DNA from: Burhinus oedicnemus
Lineage: Eukaryota > Chordata > Aves > Charadriiformes > Burhinidae
DNA: 64,000 bases
NCBI GenBank assembly: GCA_008921705.1
Contig: VFFE01007103.1
Location: 1,605,196-1,669,195, forward strand
Reading direction: 5' to 3'
In this document: one piece after another, positions 1 through 11,870 of the stretch
How positions within the stretch are numbered: position 1 is the stretch's first letter
Layout: the number at the start of each line of letters is the position of its first letter
Notes under the pieces: generated by a model
What the model was told of the DNA's origin: nothing
Seen by the model: only the letters and a program-made list of their open reading frames with translations
Databases searched by the model: none
Translations under genes and position numbers: made by a program

Positions 1-3000
1 GTCTGAGGGACACGCACACGAAACAGTTATATGTTGCAGAGTAAGGAAAATGTGGAACAAATTGGCAACCTAAGAGGTCACTCATTTTTTTGTTTACATT
101 TTTTTCCTCCCCTTTGTGCACTGTATAATAAAGAAAGTACTGCCTGGAGAACAGGAGGCTTGGAGGGTAAATTGGCTGGGATGAAAACTAGATTATAACA
201 ACAGTGATTTTGTTTCTCTTCAACCTTATCTTGACAGGGGGGTTTCTGAATATTATATTACCAAAGATTGCATATAGAGTTGTACTTATGTTCCTTATTA
301 ACAGGCAAGGTAAAGCTTCTCCAACCAAGTCCTGTGCAATCTGCCGTGGGTTTTGTTGGATCTGGAGGTCCCAGGAACTACATGACACATTCTTGAGTGC
401 TGTCTTCTGGCACCTTTGTCTGCTGGCTAATTACAAATGTATAGACAGAGGGAACGTGGGCCAAAACCAGGGAAGGGAGGCCCCTGCACTGCTCAAGCCC
501 AAGCTGGGTCTGCACATCCCACATCTGCAGTGGGGTGCTGCAGTGTGGGAGGAGCAGGCAGGCAGGCAGGGCGATGTGCTTGCCGTGGGCATCTCTCATT
601 GTGGCTGTCCCTTCTCACCAGCCTGCCAAGACTCACACGGGAGAGATGCCAAATGGGAACTGGTGCTGGATGACATTCGGCAATGTTCAACATCAGTATC
701 TCTCTTCATTTCTACAGTTTCACGATTCTCTGATTTTGGAGAACCTCATCCTCAGTTATAGCAATTTAGAGGTGAGGATGGGTACCAAATCCATATGGGG
801 AGAAAATATAATGCCCAGACTGAAGCAGAAAGCATCTGAGTGGTATCCCTCCATGTCAGTGGTTTTCTTTGCAGTTAAAATTCTAGTGTTTTTTTCTATA
901 ATAAGTTTTATGGTTTTTAAAAACAAAGCCAAGATATTATTTTTGTTAAGGATCCAGTTTATGTGGATGTTGAAGGTCTGATACTTCATAATCTTGCTCT
1001 CTTTTATAGACTGGATCCTTGTTCAAATGATACCTCTTACAAGTGTTTGAGGATCTTGCCCCCTGCATGATAAAGTCATGTGGCCACAGATCACGTTGGC
1101 TTTAAAGCCTAGTGAAGTAGTTCAATCCATAGAAGATAATGCAGTTATAAGGCATTTGTACTCTCTTGTATAAGAATAGTGTTACAGCAGTTTGAAGTAC
1201 TCAATATTTTGGGGTTTGCATTTTCTATGAAAACGAGATACCAATGGAAGAATTCACTTTATGCTAAAAGACTTATTTTTTCTCTTACATAAATAAATGC
1301 AAAAATGTCACCTGGCTCTGATAAGGAGGCAGACTTTGACTGTTACCAGTGCTTACATTGTCAATATACTAGTTTTTCAGAGCTGGCCGATAGATTGCCT
1401 AGCTCTTCAGTGGCTGTTAATGAAACTGTTGCAAAAGGCAGCTTTCCTTGGCTCTTTTCAGGAGCACTCCGCATTTAGGCTCCTTTTGTTTTGAAATCCT
1501 TACCTCCTTTTGGCCATGATTTCCTCTTCTGAAGCTTAATTGGTATAATTTGCAGCTGTACTCTATAGACAAATAAAACCCATGTGTGCGTGGAAGGGGG
1601 TGAATGCGCCAACAGCCTCAGCCTGTGGAGGGACATTGTGTGTGTGGTGCTGGGGGGTCCAGCCATGGGGGATCTGTTTGGAGGCCCAAGGAAGTGCCGT
1701 TCCCTTGCACCACTGCCTTTCTGAGAGACGTGTACAGGAAGACATCATGGCACCTCCCAGCTGGTACGAGAAGCAGGCCTCGTGCTGCATGGAGGCAGCT
1801 GTGGAGGAACCCGGGGCTTCCCCCAGACGGTGCTGGCGTGCCAGGGGATGTAGTCTGAGCTGAGTGTGAGCGTGGAGGACGTGGCCTGATCAGAGGCTGC
1901 TCAATCCCTGTGTCACCAGCATCGGGGCAGCTGTGCTCTGCCAAGTTTGGGGCAGCTCATGGGCCAGCCTTACCCTTCTGAGGCAGATTTGTGCTTTCGC
2001 TCCAGCCATAGACTGTTCAGAAAGGACCATGTATGAAGTTTTGCTAGCAATGGGACAATTCCTCTAAAATCCTTTTAACTTGCTTTTACAAAACCTGACA
2101 TTTTCTCTCACTGTTGTCTTGACGTACCATTGGGTGCAAATATAGGTTCATTAAACCTTGTTGAATTTTTCCTGTTTTTCTGAACACGAACGTTATTGAA
2201 GCCTTTTTACACAGAATCACTTCGGTAGCTGTAGGACTTGCGTAATACCAAAGCCTAAATTTAAAGAAGTGCCGGGGAGGCATCATCTTTGACAGCTGCT
2301 CAAGAGCTGAATGCTGTATGCGTTGCTTCTTGTCTCGGGGAACAAGTACAAGCATCGTTCTGCCCTGTGAGTGCACAGACAGGCGCAGGGTTTATTGCCT
2401 TTAAGCTGCTTTCTCTGGAGCTCATCGTTACAATTTTTCTTTCAAACATTCTGGCGAGATACTGGTGGAAATGAAGGAGTTGTTTGGGGTGGTATCAAAG
2501 AGGGAATGGTCTCAGAAAGCCAGTGAGGATAAATTGGGCCAAAGGCATATCTACTTTCTGTGTGTGTAGTTCATGTCACTCTAAAGGAGTAAACTAAAGC
2601 GACTGCCTGATCACTTGTAGGTGACGGTTCAGGGCACTCCTTTATAGCTTATTTATTCACTGTGGTTTGAGAGCAAAATTGCTTGGGGCTCCTTGCTGAT
2701 GTGAGTCTTTCCTTCATTACCTCTCACTAGTCTCTTGGAAACAGTCATTTTCCTTCAAACTAGCTGATTTTCCTTACTAGCACTACCTTATGGTCTTTTC
2801 TTTCCTGTCGAACCCTTCAGCAAGACATTAACAAATGCTGTGGTGCTTAGGGTGTGCTCTGTCATCCTTGTATTGGACATTTATCCTGTGCTATGCTGCC
2901 TTTCACCCAAGATACAAAGAGGGGAAGTGGCTAAGGGAAGATGTAACTCAGGTGTAAGATTCAAAACTACTCTTAACAGAAGTACTGGAGAGAAAAGCGT

Positions 3001-5119
3001 AGAGGAAAATCAGTCTGGATGGCTTGACTACACCAATACAAGCATGTCTCAGCGCTCATGAAAGTAGACAGTCCATTTAATCACGAGACCATTCAGTCAT
3101 TGCATTTGGAAGAAAATTATTTCTCTCTGCCAACTGAAAGCCCACATCTTCATTGCCATCTTTGTGACCTTGCTTTTGTGGAGCGCATAGGTACATGGCT
3201 AAATTTGAGGATATATGTTATCTAGCTGGAGGCAGTGGCATCAGAGGTGGGCAAAGTCCTGAGCTGAATCGGGTGAAGTTCTCAGTAACGAAGTGGGAAG
3301 AGCATTTACTTCCACAGGGAGGAGTAGAGCCTTTGGGGAGCTGTAGTGAAGATGGTGTTGGGCATTTCAGTGTCTGCGCTGGTGGTAGTGAGGAATTTGA
3401 TGATGCAGACCAAATTTTATAGTCATGCTTACACTGATTAGCACTTCCTGTGAAAAATACCCTACTGAAGTCCACAAGCTGTTTCATGAAGAAGTGCAAA
3501 TTGGCAGCTGAGGGTAGGTTTGTGAGGTGTGGCGTGCAGGTACATTGCAGTGTGAGTGACAGCGATATTGGCTCCTGGCGGAGGTAACAAGGTGGTTTCC
3601 TGGCACTGTGGCACAGAGAAATGTTTCATTCCATCCTGCAGTAGTATTTAGTGAAATATTTCAGCAATCAAAATGATTTTACTACGTGTTATGTACATTA
3701 GGTATTTGCCAATGTTTTATGTAGAAAAAATGGTTTTGGACATTTTCTCCGGGAAGTGAAGGTTTATAAGAGCTGGATAAGGTAGGACAGGCTTTTAGGA
3801 AACACAGAGAAGGAAAAGTAATGTGGCTGTTGCTTTCTTACTAATTCCTGCATTACTGCAAAAAGGGATGGAAACCTTCTGAAGAAGTTTTGAAGAAGGC
3901 TTCTGAAGAAATTAACGCAGAGAAACTGGAAAGACTTGTCCCAGGAAAATGACTATGATTATGAAGATACTTGCTGTTTTACCATATTGGAAGAAGAAAA
4001 AGAAAGATCTTCCCACAATTTTCTTCAATATTACGTATTTGTTTCCATAGTACTCTTAATATAAAAAAATGGGCATATTTAAGACTACATAACATGTATA
4101 ATTTGAAAACAAAGAAGAAAACACACAACAAAATACTACTGGAGTATGTTGGATAAACAGTTATCTTAAGTGGGTCTTGTAGATGTTTATCAATTTCCTT
4201 GTTTTTGTGCTGTTGAGGAAATACGCCTTTGGTTTATGCGGCTAATTCTGCAATGTCCTATGGAAGCACATTCTGTAGGTTTACTAGTTCTTTACAGCTG
4301 TAACAACCCCTGTTCTGTGCCCTAGTTAGGAGCCGTAGGAAGCCTCTTTGTTGGCTTTAGACAACTGCTGGGTAACTTCGCTGCCTGACAAAGGCAGCAG
4401 CAGAACGAACTTCTTTCAAGAGTACAGATTCATTATAAATTTTAAGAAATGCATTCTCTTTCTAACAAAAATTAGTTTACACTTGAGAAAGCAGCATGTG
4501 CCAAAAAATTTAATGTCGGAGGAAAGATTTGCTAACTTCTTCATGCTACGCTGAATGGTAGCTGTAAAGAATTTTCTTTTGTTTTGGGGGAATCATGATC
4601 TCTTCTGCGATCTGGGTTTGGCAAGATAATTCCTTATCTGTCAGTGCTATATTCCTGGGCAGCACTTTATGAAAACATGGCTCTGAACCTACCTGAGAGA
4701 CCAGTCATACTTGCCAAGCCACAAAACGGGTGACAGATGAAAGATGAAATTAAAGCCTGAGCAACACTATCCGTTGTCTGAGAGAGTGCTGAAGGAATCA
4801 GGTGTGCACATACAGGGATGCTTTGTTATCCAGGAGCTGCTCTGCCAGGGCAGCAATAGGCTGGTGAAGAAGAAGCATAGATGTCTTATTTATATTTGAG
4901 GAAAAGAGTGTTATAAATCTATCCACCACAGAGCACAAACATGCCATCAGTTGTCATCATTCAACATCATAGCAGGACACCATATGTGGTAAATGTTGTT
5001 GAAGGAGGCTTTCCTGCTTTGGGGAAAGTGACATCCACAATATGTTAACCCCCTCTTACTGACGGCCTCTGTACAAGGCATCCAAAAGCCCAGGTGGAGG
5101 GTAACTTCCTTCTCTTTGG
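1..5119. other. unique non-coding sequence, no gene supported
   Basis: Mostly AT-rich single-copy-like DNA with a moderately GC-richer stretch at about 1580-1980. Overlapping open frames (up to 185 codons at 204-761) run on both strands without a recognisable domain. A weak exon-like segment at 718-771 is treated as a finding. No promoter, RNA gene or repeat was recognised. Confidence 0.5.
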
Positions 5120-5146
5120 AATAAATAAATAAATAAATAAATAAAT
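5120..5146. repeat. (AAAT)n microsatellite
   Basis: An uninterrupted tetranucleotide run of about 27 bases, six to seven AAAT units. No diverged LINE or SINE body with a matching poly-A end is obvious next to it. Confidence 0.95.
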
Positions 5147-7219
5147 CAGACAGCAATTATCAGCTTCACAGATTTAAGTTTTTATAACTGCCGTGAACTG
5201 TCATAATTGACCCTCTCCCCCAAAACAAGCATTAAGAGTAAACAACTGACCAGCATGCCAGATGTGTTCCCTGATATGCCTGCAACAGGCAGAAAGCAAA
5301 TTGCCTTGGGCTGTTACAAGGCAGAATGTAGATAATTTTCCTCAGATTAGCAGTGTCTGAAATGCAGAAGCTCCAAATACATTCACTTGCTTTGAGAGTG
5401 TTTGACAGGGAGTAATTGCAAAGGCACCGCAATTCCCTGGCTTGGTCAGCATGTCTTTAAATTTCTTTTTCTTGGTAATGTCATCTCTTACCCCGGGATT
5501 CCCTTTTTTGGGGCAGTGTGCATCACAGGGGACATGCAGGAAAAGGTACTAGGCACTTTGGCAAAAGGTTCCCTTAGATATCACTGCAAATGGAAACTGT
5601 AGCTCTACAATGTGCACATAGTTCAGTAGGGCAAAGCAGTTTAGTTATAAAAAACCAACAATAACTCTTCTGCCTTTTCTAACTAACAATTTCAGGAAAT
5701 CTTGCTTTATGTCCCGTCTTTCACCTCAAACAAGTAGTTTAGCCAAGGGAAAAGAATAACCTCTCTTTCTTTTATTTGAACCATCCCAAATTATTGACAC
5801 TTAGATTTTATTCATACGGTATCAAACCCCACAGCAAAAAGCCAGAACAAAGTGACTTTAGTATTCCAGCCCTCGTGTTACAGCAAAAATACCAGTCACA
5901 AGAAGGAGAGTATTCTAGTTATTTGTACGATGTCCTCATATCCCCCAAGCCTCTGTTGCGGCGCTTTACAGCTGCAAAGAGCTGCATTTGGAAAATTTGG
6001 AAATTGCATATTTTTTGCAGAGAAGTAGCAAATCCCTCAAGTGAAAGTGTGTTCAACCTCCTTTCTAAGTGATGTTTTCAAAATCATTATAATTCATCTA
6101 ATTAACTAGCATATTCTTTTCATGCTTTTGTGTCAGCAAGTGCAGTATCCAAATTGGCAGGCATGGTGGAATAAAGTCAATTTTAATATGTCACCCAGAG
6201 GATAAATTCAGCTTCAGAGTCTCATTGGGCAAGGTTGCTAAGACTGACTCTATTTCATGGACCACACAACAATTTATTTGCTTACACTTTTCCTTATGCC
6301 CCCTAAATTAAAATCTCTACTGCAGAAACGTAGCAAGTGCAGTAAACAATAAGCACTCTTGCTTCCTTTCACCCCAAAAGTAAAGTTAACAGAGCCTGGG
6401 AAATTGCTCGAACCAGATGGTGACGGTTGAATTGCAGAAGCACGTACAAAGCGTTGAGAAAATCTTTTTTGAGAAATTAAGCCCTTCCTGTGTAATGTCT
6501 TTCCTTTCCCCGAGCAGACAGTGGCTGCGTGTCCTGCAGTCGTGCTTTCAGCACAGAACCCCAGTCTGTTCTTAACCGTTTCCTGAAAACTACAGTGTCC
6601 TTCACTTTAAAAACAAAACAAATGTGAAATAAAGGTAGTTGAGTGTGTACGTGTTAACACCTGTGTCATTCCTCCCATTTAGCATGCCCCGAGTGCTGCT
6701 TTGGTTCTTGTGCTGCTTTGGTTCTTTTGAGAAAGCAAACAAAAGCGACTTAAACAAGTGATTAGTCTGGCTTTGCTTGGCATTTGATTACTTCTGTAAT
6801 AAATATTTATATGCTTCTCCAATACACACGTATCATCTTTACATTGTATTAAGCAGCGAGACAATCAATATTTAATTTTATGCAAGCCCTAAGCAAAACA
6901 TGAAGTTAATGAAGTTTACATTCTTGCCAGATAGCCGTTAGGGATTAGCGCTTGTATTTTAGCCAGTGTAATGAATTGGTATCTTGTAGACCTGATTAGT
7001 TTCTAACAATTTGCTGCAGTTTAAGCAGCTCTGTAAGATGGAGGGACATGGTTTACGGTCCTTTAAATACATAAGTAGAAGAAATCTAATGGACATTTAC
7101 ATTTGTTATTATTTATCATTGTAAGATATATAGTTTTTGAAACAGATGCAATGTGTGTTCTTCTGCAAATGGTGATTTTTCCAGAGGATGTATGCCTTGC
7201 TCTTCCCCACGTGTGGAAA

Positions 7220-7235
7220 TGATGGATGGATGGAT
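7220..7235. repeat. short (GATG)n tract
   Basis: Nearly four units of GATG/TGGA. It is at the lower size limit for a microsatellite and lies about 100 bases left of the CpG-dense patch. Confidence 0.7.
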
Positions 7236-7332
7236 ATTTCGAACAGGTCCACCCAAACGCATAACAACGTCACTTACTAATAAAAGGGGAACAGGGAGGC
7301 TAAGCCTTGGTGATCTTCAGGATAGGATATAA

Positions 7333-7525
7333 TCCGATAATAGACTCCACCTAATCCCCCTTGCCGTAATTCCAGAGGCGAGCCGACCCTCAGTGTTTAC
7401 CTTACCCTCTCCCGATGCGAGTGTCCTGCTGACCACCTGCGGGCATCGTGCCAGGCGCAGCAGCCACCCTTTCCCAGCGGGACCGGACCGGCTGTGCTCC
7501 CTGTCCTCCCTGCTGACCGGCCGGA
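7333..7525. promoter_or_regulatory. small CpG-dense patch
   Basis: Fourteen CpG dinucleotides fall within about 190 bases, in a GC-rich stretch surrounded by CpG-poor, AT-rich sequence. It is shorter than a standard CpG island. No TATA box, initiator or first-exon structure could be assigned. On the minus strand, a donor-like GTAAGG follows an open stretch near 7408, and a 142-codon minus-strand frame (7317-7745) spans the patch. Both may be by-products of the base composition. It could be an orphan CpG island or a decayed GC-rich insertion. Confidence 0.3.
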
Positions 7526-7760
7526 GGCTGCATGGGGGAAGAAGGGGTCCCATTGTAGGTGCAGGTCCCCTGTGGGGTATGAGGCCTCCAGATCTGTGTC
7601 GGTGCTTTCTGCTGTTTGGCCAGTAAGCCCCCTGCAGGTGCAAAGAGGGTTCCTGAAAACCAGAGGGCAACACAGAGATGCTAAACCACACCAGCTGGAG
7701 ATTGTTTTGTTTCCTACAGAAGCCCTTTGCCTCTCCTCCTTGCACTATTCATGTCGGATA

Positions 7761-10700
7761 ACAAGAAGAAGTCAGTGCTGGAGAGGTCAGAAGCACAAAA
7801 GAGCTTGATGTAAGGATTGGAGGAAGATAAAAAGATGGAGAGAACTGAAATAACGTGACAGCGATGGGAGCTGTAGAGGGAAGGCGGTTGAGCTTCTGAA
7901 GTGTGATGAGAGAGGGGGTATGCTCTGTGTCCAGCGGGGCAGGAGGGCATGGTAACCTGGTTTTGCTCTTCTCTTCTTATGAAAAGTACATCAGAAATGG
8001 GCTTGACTTGGCATAATTTTGTGTATGGCTAGGTGGTATTTATTACTAAGAATCTGCATCTATAATCACTGGCAATTTAGGGAAAGAAAACAAAAGTTTT
8101 CACCGTAGTTCAGCCATCCAGGCTGCAAAAACAAGTTCCACATTAGCGAGAGTCCAAGCGTGAAAAGCTGAAACTGGTTCCTTACTTACCACGTTATTTC
8201 TCATAGATAAAAAAATATTGCGGTATTTTTAAAATTGTGTTTCTTCGAACATGCTAATCAGAGCTAAGCTGCAGCCCTGTCGTGTGCTAACGCCTGAAGG
8301 GTGTGAGCAATGCTGTGCAGCCAGGTTCTGCAAGGGTTCCTTTAATTTGCAAAGAATGATCTGAAAAAGATAACAAAATGGTAAATAAAGCTGACCTGGA
8401 GGCTAAAACTAATTTGGGTATTCAAAATTGAAGCCTCCCTTAAAAGAAGCTGTTCTGGAAAATAAATAACCACAGGGGAAGAAGGCAATTTAACTAGAAA
8501 CTAGGAATGAGTTTTGTGATAAGCAGAGTAGAGAGCTAGTGTGAGCAGAGAGTAAGTTCTTGAGATGTTAAGTGCGTTATTGCAGATGGGTAATCCAGGG
8601 CCAGGGCTGATACAGCCTGATCTGAGAGAGATCTGAAAAGATATCTCTGAAAGAGACTGGGATATATGGCTGAGCAAGAGCGTGTAATAATTAGCATGTG
8701 CATGGTGTGCAGGGTATTTTTATCCTGGAAGTAGATGAGCAGAGATATCTTGATTAAAAAGAGGGAAAAAAAAATTTCTGTTCTTCAGCCTGACCAGTGT
8801 CTTCCTTCTGTCAAAGTGAAATTAAAATATTCTATGAAGGAAGTTGTTTGAAGTCAAAAGTATAAGAGGTCGGTTCTGGTATTCTTATTCACAGCAAGTG
8901 CCCTGGTCAAATATCTGAACCTTAGGCTGGTTATGGTAATGATACGATCACCAGTAATGCTGCATTGGTGCAGACTGAGATAATAACCCTAGCTGAAGCT
9001 CACGACTTGAAAGACCATGGTGGGTGATAGGAAAATTTTCTCTTCTGTGTTCAGCCCAGCGCCAGATGTTTAATTGGATACTTTCGCTTTCTGTAGAAAC
9101 ATAGATGGGGCCACAGCGAGTTGCGAGATACCCAGTTAGATGGATTAATTATCTACTACAGCAAATTTTATATTCCTATCCAAAGTTTTGCATGTGTTGT
9201 GTATTCTTGTGTAGGTCTCCTGCCCAGATTATGGTACGGAGATGACGTGAGTCCACATCCTCCACTTGATTTTTTTCTTTCTCAGGAAGCTTTTTTTCAA
9301 AGGCCTTTTAGATCACTAAAGCTTTCTCGTTTATTTCTCCTTTTTAGCCTCTGCCCTGATAAATGCTATCAGGTTTCCCACACTGCTCTGGCTTTGTACT
9401 CTGGCAGTGTCGCTCCGCATGTATCCGCCGCCTGTCATCTTTTCATCAGTGAATCCAGCCTGTGCTTCCTCCAGTGTTTTGTCCCAACACGTCTTGTCGT
9501 TCCTCCTTAATGACAGCTGCTTTTTTCATCTTTCTTTTTACTTCTGGCTCCATTCAGTGCTTGTGATCCAGCCAGTGTGAAGGCACTTGCCCTTTCTTTG
9601 ATCCCAGTGTGTTCCCTGGAAGTGTCCTTACCTGCCTGTGCTGCGTGGAATCTCAGTTCACATCCTTTGTTTCGCTGAGGAAAGCCTCGTTCACCGATTA
9701 CAAAAGTCCCAGCTCACAGTTGTAGCTGTAGTTTCATGCATTAGCTAGCTGGTTTCCTCTCTCTTTGTTTTCCCTGCCTGCCCTCTACCTTCCTTGCTTC
9801 TGGCTGTTTAAGTCAAGAAAGGGATCTCTCGCGTGTCTCCCCTGGTCCGTGTCACAGACTCCTGTGTAGCAGTTGAAGTTAAGAAGTCTAGGTTTGCAAA
9901 CCGCAGTATTTTAAGTGCTATCATTCTTGATTTTTTTAAATAAAGACCCCTGTAGAGACTACTTCTTTTGGTAGTGCTTCTTCTCTTTCATGATCCAGTT
10001 CTTGGTGTTACTTGTATTTCCTTAGGCCGTCTCTGTAGAATAGCTTAAGCTGGTTTAGTTTGTGTGCTACAGGCAGAATCCTGTATCTCTCCATTTCACA
10101 GCTTGTGTTACTTCGGTGGCAGGTTTTAACAAGGCAAATTAAATTAGAAAAATCAAGTGTTTTAATCAGGGTAATTTGCTTGATCTAGGCCTAGAAATTT
10201 GGTAAATAATTTAAAAATCCTGGAATTACTTGTAACTTTTTGTGCTGTTATTTGTTTTATTTTTATTACATAGAGAAAAAAATGTTAGTGTTTTTCTGGT
10301 TATATCCTGAATCAGGAGAGCAGACAGAACTCAACCAATTGAACATGTTTTTAAATGTTATCCTAGTTTAAAGCTGTAGTCAGTTCCATTTCAGGTCTTG
10401 TACGTGTCCCTAGCTCAGTTGCATGGGCTGCAGGAGAACATGCTGCTAAAAAATAAAATTAATATATTTCACCTTTTTTTGGCATAGGTTTGGGAGGAAT
10501 TAGTCTAAGATTCAGATTTTCTATATATGATTTTGAATTGTAAGGATCCCTTTAATCATACCATCTTATTGTTTATGGATGGCCTCTACTCAGCTTTCTT
10601 TTTACAGTATCTGTGGTCATTATGGACCACATTAAATACAGCCACAGTGACCTAGCTCTCATTTTCTTTGAGTCTTGGATTAAAACCCCATGTGGGAACA

Positions 10701-11360
10701 AGCCCAAACGCTTCCGCGCTGGGATGGAAGCGCAGCTACGTTGCAGCTCAGTGTCCAGCTTGATGTCAGGAGCCAGCTGCGATGTGGGGTGCTGGCTCCA
10801 GGCTGCAACCCAGATCCTTCCCTGTTCACCCCAAAAACCCAAGTCAGGGTGTTTCTGTGGGGGTTTCTGTGCCGGCAGGCTTCACTGTGCTGTCCAAATA
10901 ACATCCCACCACACCTTACCTCCTTGCTCTGTGGAGCTCCAGTATTTGCCTTGAGCAACTGCAAGGTGTGCCTTGGCTCAGAGGATTTTGCTCTAATACT
11001 TTCTGTGTTCACTTGTACATTGGCAACCTCATCTATTCACACTTGTTTGTGATGCTCTGTCCTGTTAAAAATATGATTTGTATCATCCATGTGTGGCTGA
11101 CTTATCTAGGGAAGCTATAGTTAGACATTTTACAACACATCCCTGGGAGCCTTTACTTCTGTCAGGTTTTAGTGCTATTTTGGGGTCTTTGTGCTATTTT
11201 TGGTGGCTTTTCATTTACTGTGGGGATCCTACTCTGGAATTAACTAGATGTTTCAGCAGTTTGTGGGATTTCCAAGAAAAGTTGTATTATCTTTTTTTGT
11301 ATCATATGTCTTTCCTGTAATTGTGGTTTCATCATAGTCTTCCAAATTAACTATATGTGG
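7761..11360. other. unique non-coding sequence, no gene supported
   Basis: AT-rich sequence. The longest frame is 129 codons (9121-9510), hydrophobic and cysteine-rich with no family I recognise. 10613-11052 carries overlapping frames on both strands in a slightly GC-richer stretch. Nothing repeat-like was recognised before the CR1 at 11361. Confidence 0.5.
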
Positions 11361-11870
11361 ACTTCAGCTCTGGGGCCCCCAACATAAGAAGGACATGGAC
11401 CTGTTGGAGCAAGTCCAGAGGCGGGCCATGAGGATGATCAGAGGGATGGAGCACCTCTGCTATGAAGACAGGCTGAGAGATTTGGGGTTGTTCAGCCTGG
11501 AGAGAGAAGGCTCCAGGGAGACCTTATAGTGGCCTTCCAGTACCTAAAGAGTGCCTACAGGAAAGATGGGGGTGACTCTTTATCAGGGAGTTTAGTGATA
11601 GGACAAGGGGTAATGTTTTTAAACTGAAAGAGGGTAGATTTAGATTATATATTAGGAGGAAATTCTTTCCTCTGAGGGTGGTGGGACACTAGAAGAGATT
11701 GCCCAGAGAAGCTGTGGATGCCCCATCCCTGGAAGCATGCAGGGCCAGGTTTGATGGGGCTTTGAGCAACCTGGTCTAGTGGGAGGTGTCCCTGCCCATG
11801 GCAGGAGGGTTGGAACTGGATGATCCTTAAGGTCCCTTCCAACTCTAACCATTGTATGATTCTACGATGA
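11361..11870 (+). mobile_element. CR1 LINE, 5'-truncated copy with complete 3' end
   Basis: About 510 bases match the 3' end of an avian CR1 non-LTR retrotransposon in sense orientation. Near the left edge the last part of ORF2 reads QLWGPQHKKDMDLLE and then EDRLRDLGLFSLE, the usual C-terminal end of the CR1 reverse transcriptase protein. A length change near 11505 shifts the frame, and stops follow, so it is dead. The 3' untranslated part is intact in outline (TGGAACTGGATGATCC, AAGGTCCCTTCCAAC) and ends in two degenerate copies of the 8-bp ATTCTATG-type terminal repeat. The left edge falls inside ORF2, the 5' truncation typical of target-primed reverse transcription. Divergence from the family pattern is modest, so it is the best preserved repeat here. 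Confidence 0.95.

Noticed and set aside
204..761. 185-codon frame on the + strand
   Set aside because: It starts from a non-ATG codon or an AT-rich hydrophobic lead, overlaps several contradictory frames, and shows no recognised family or splice support.
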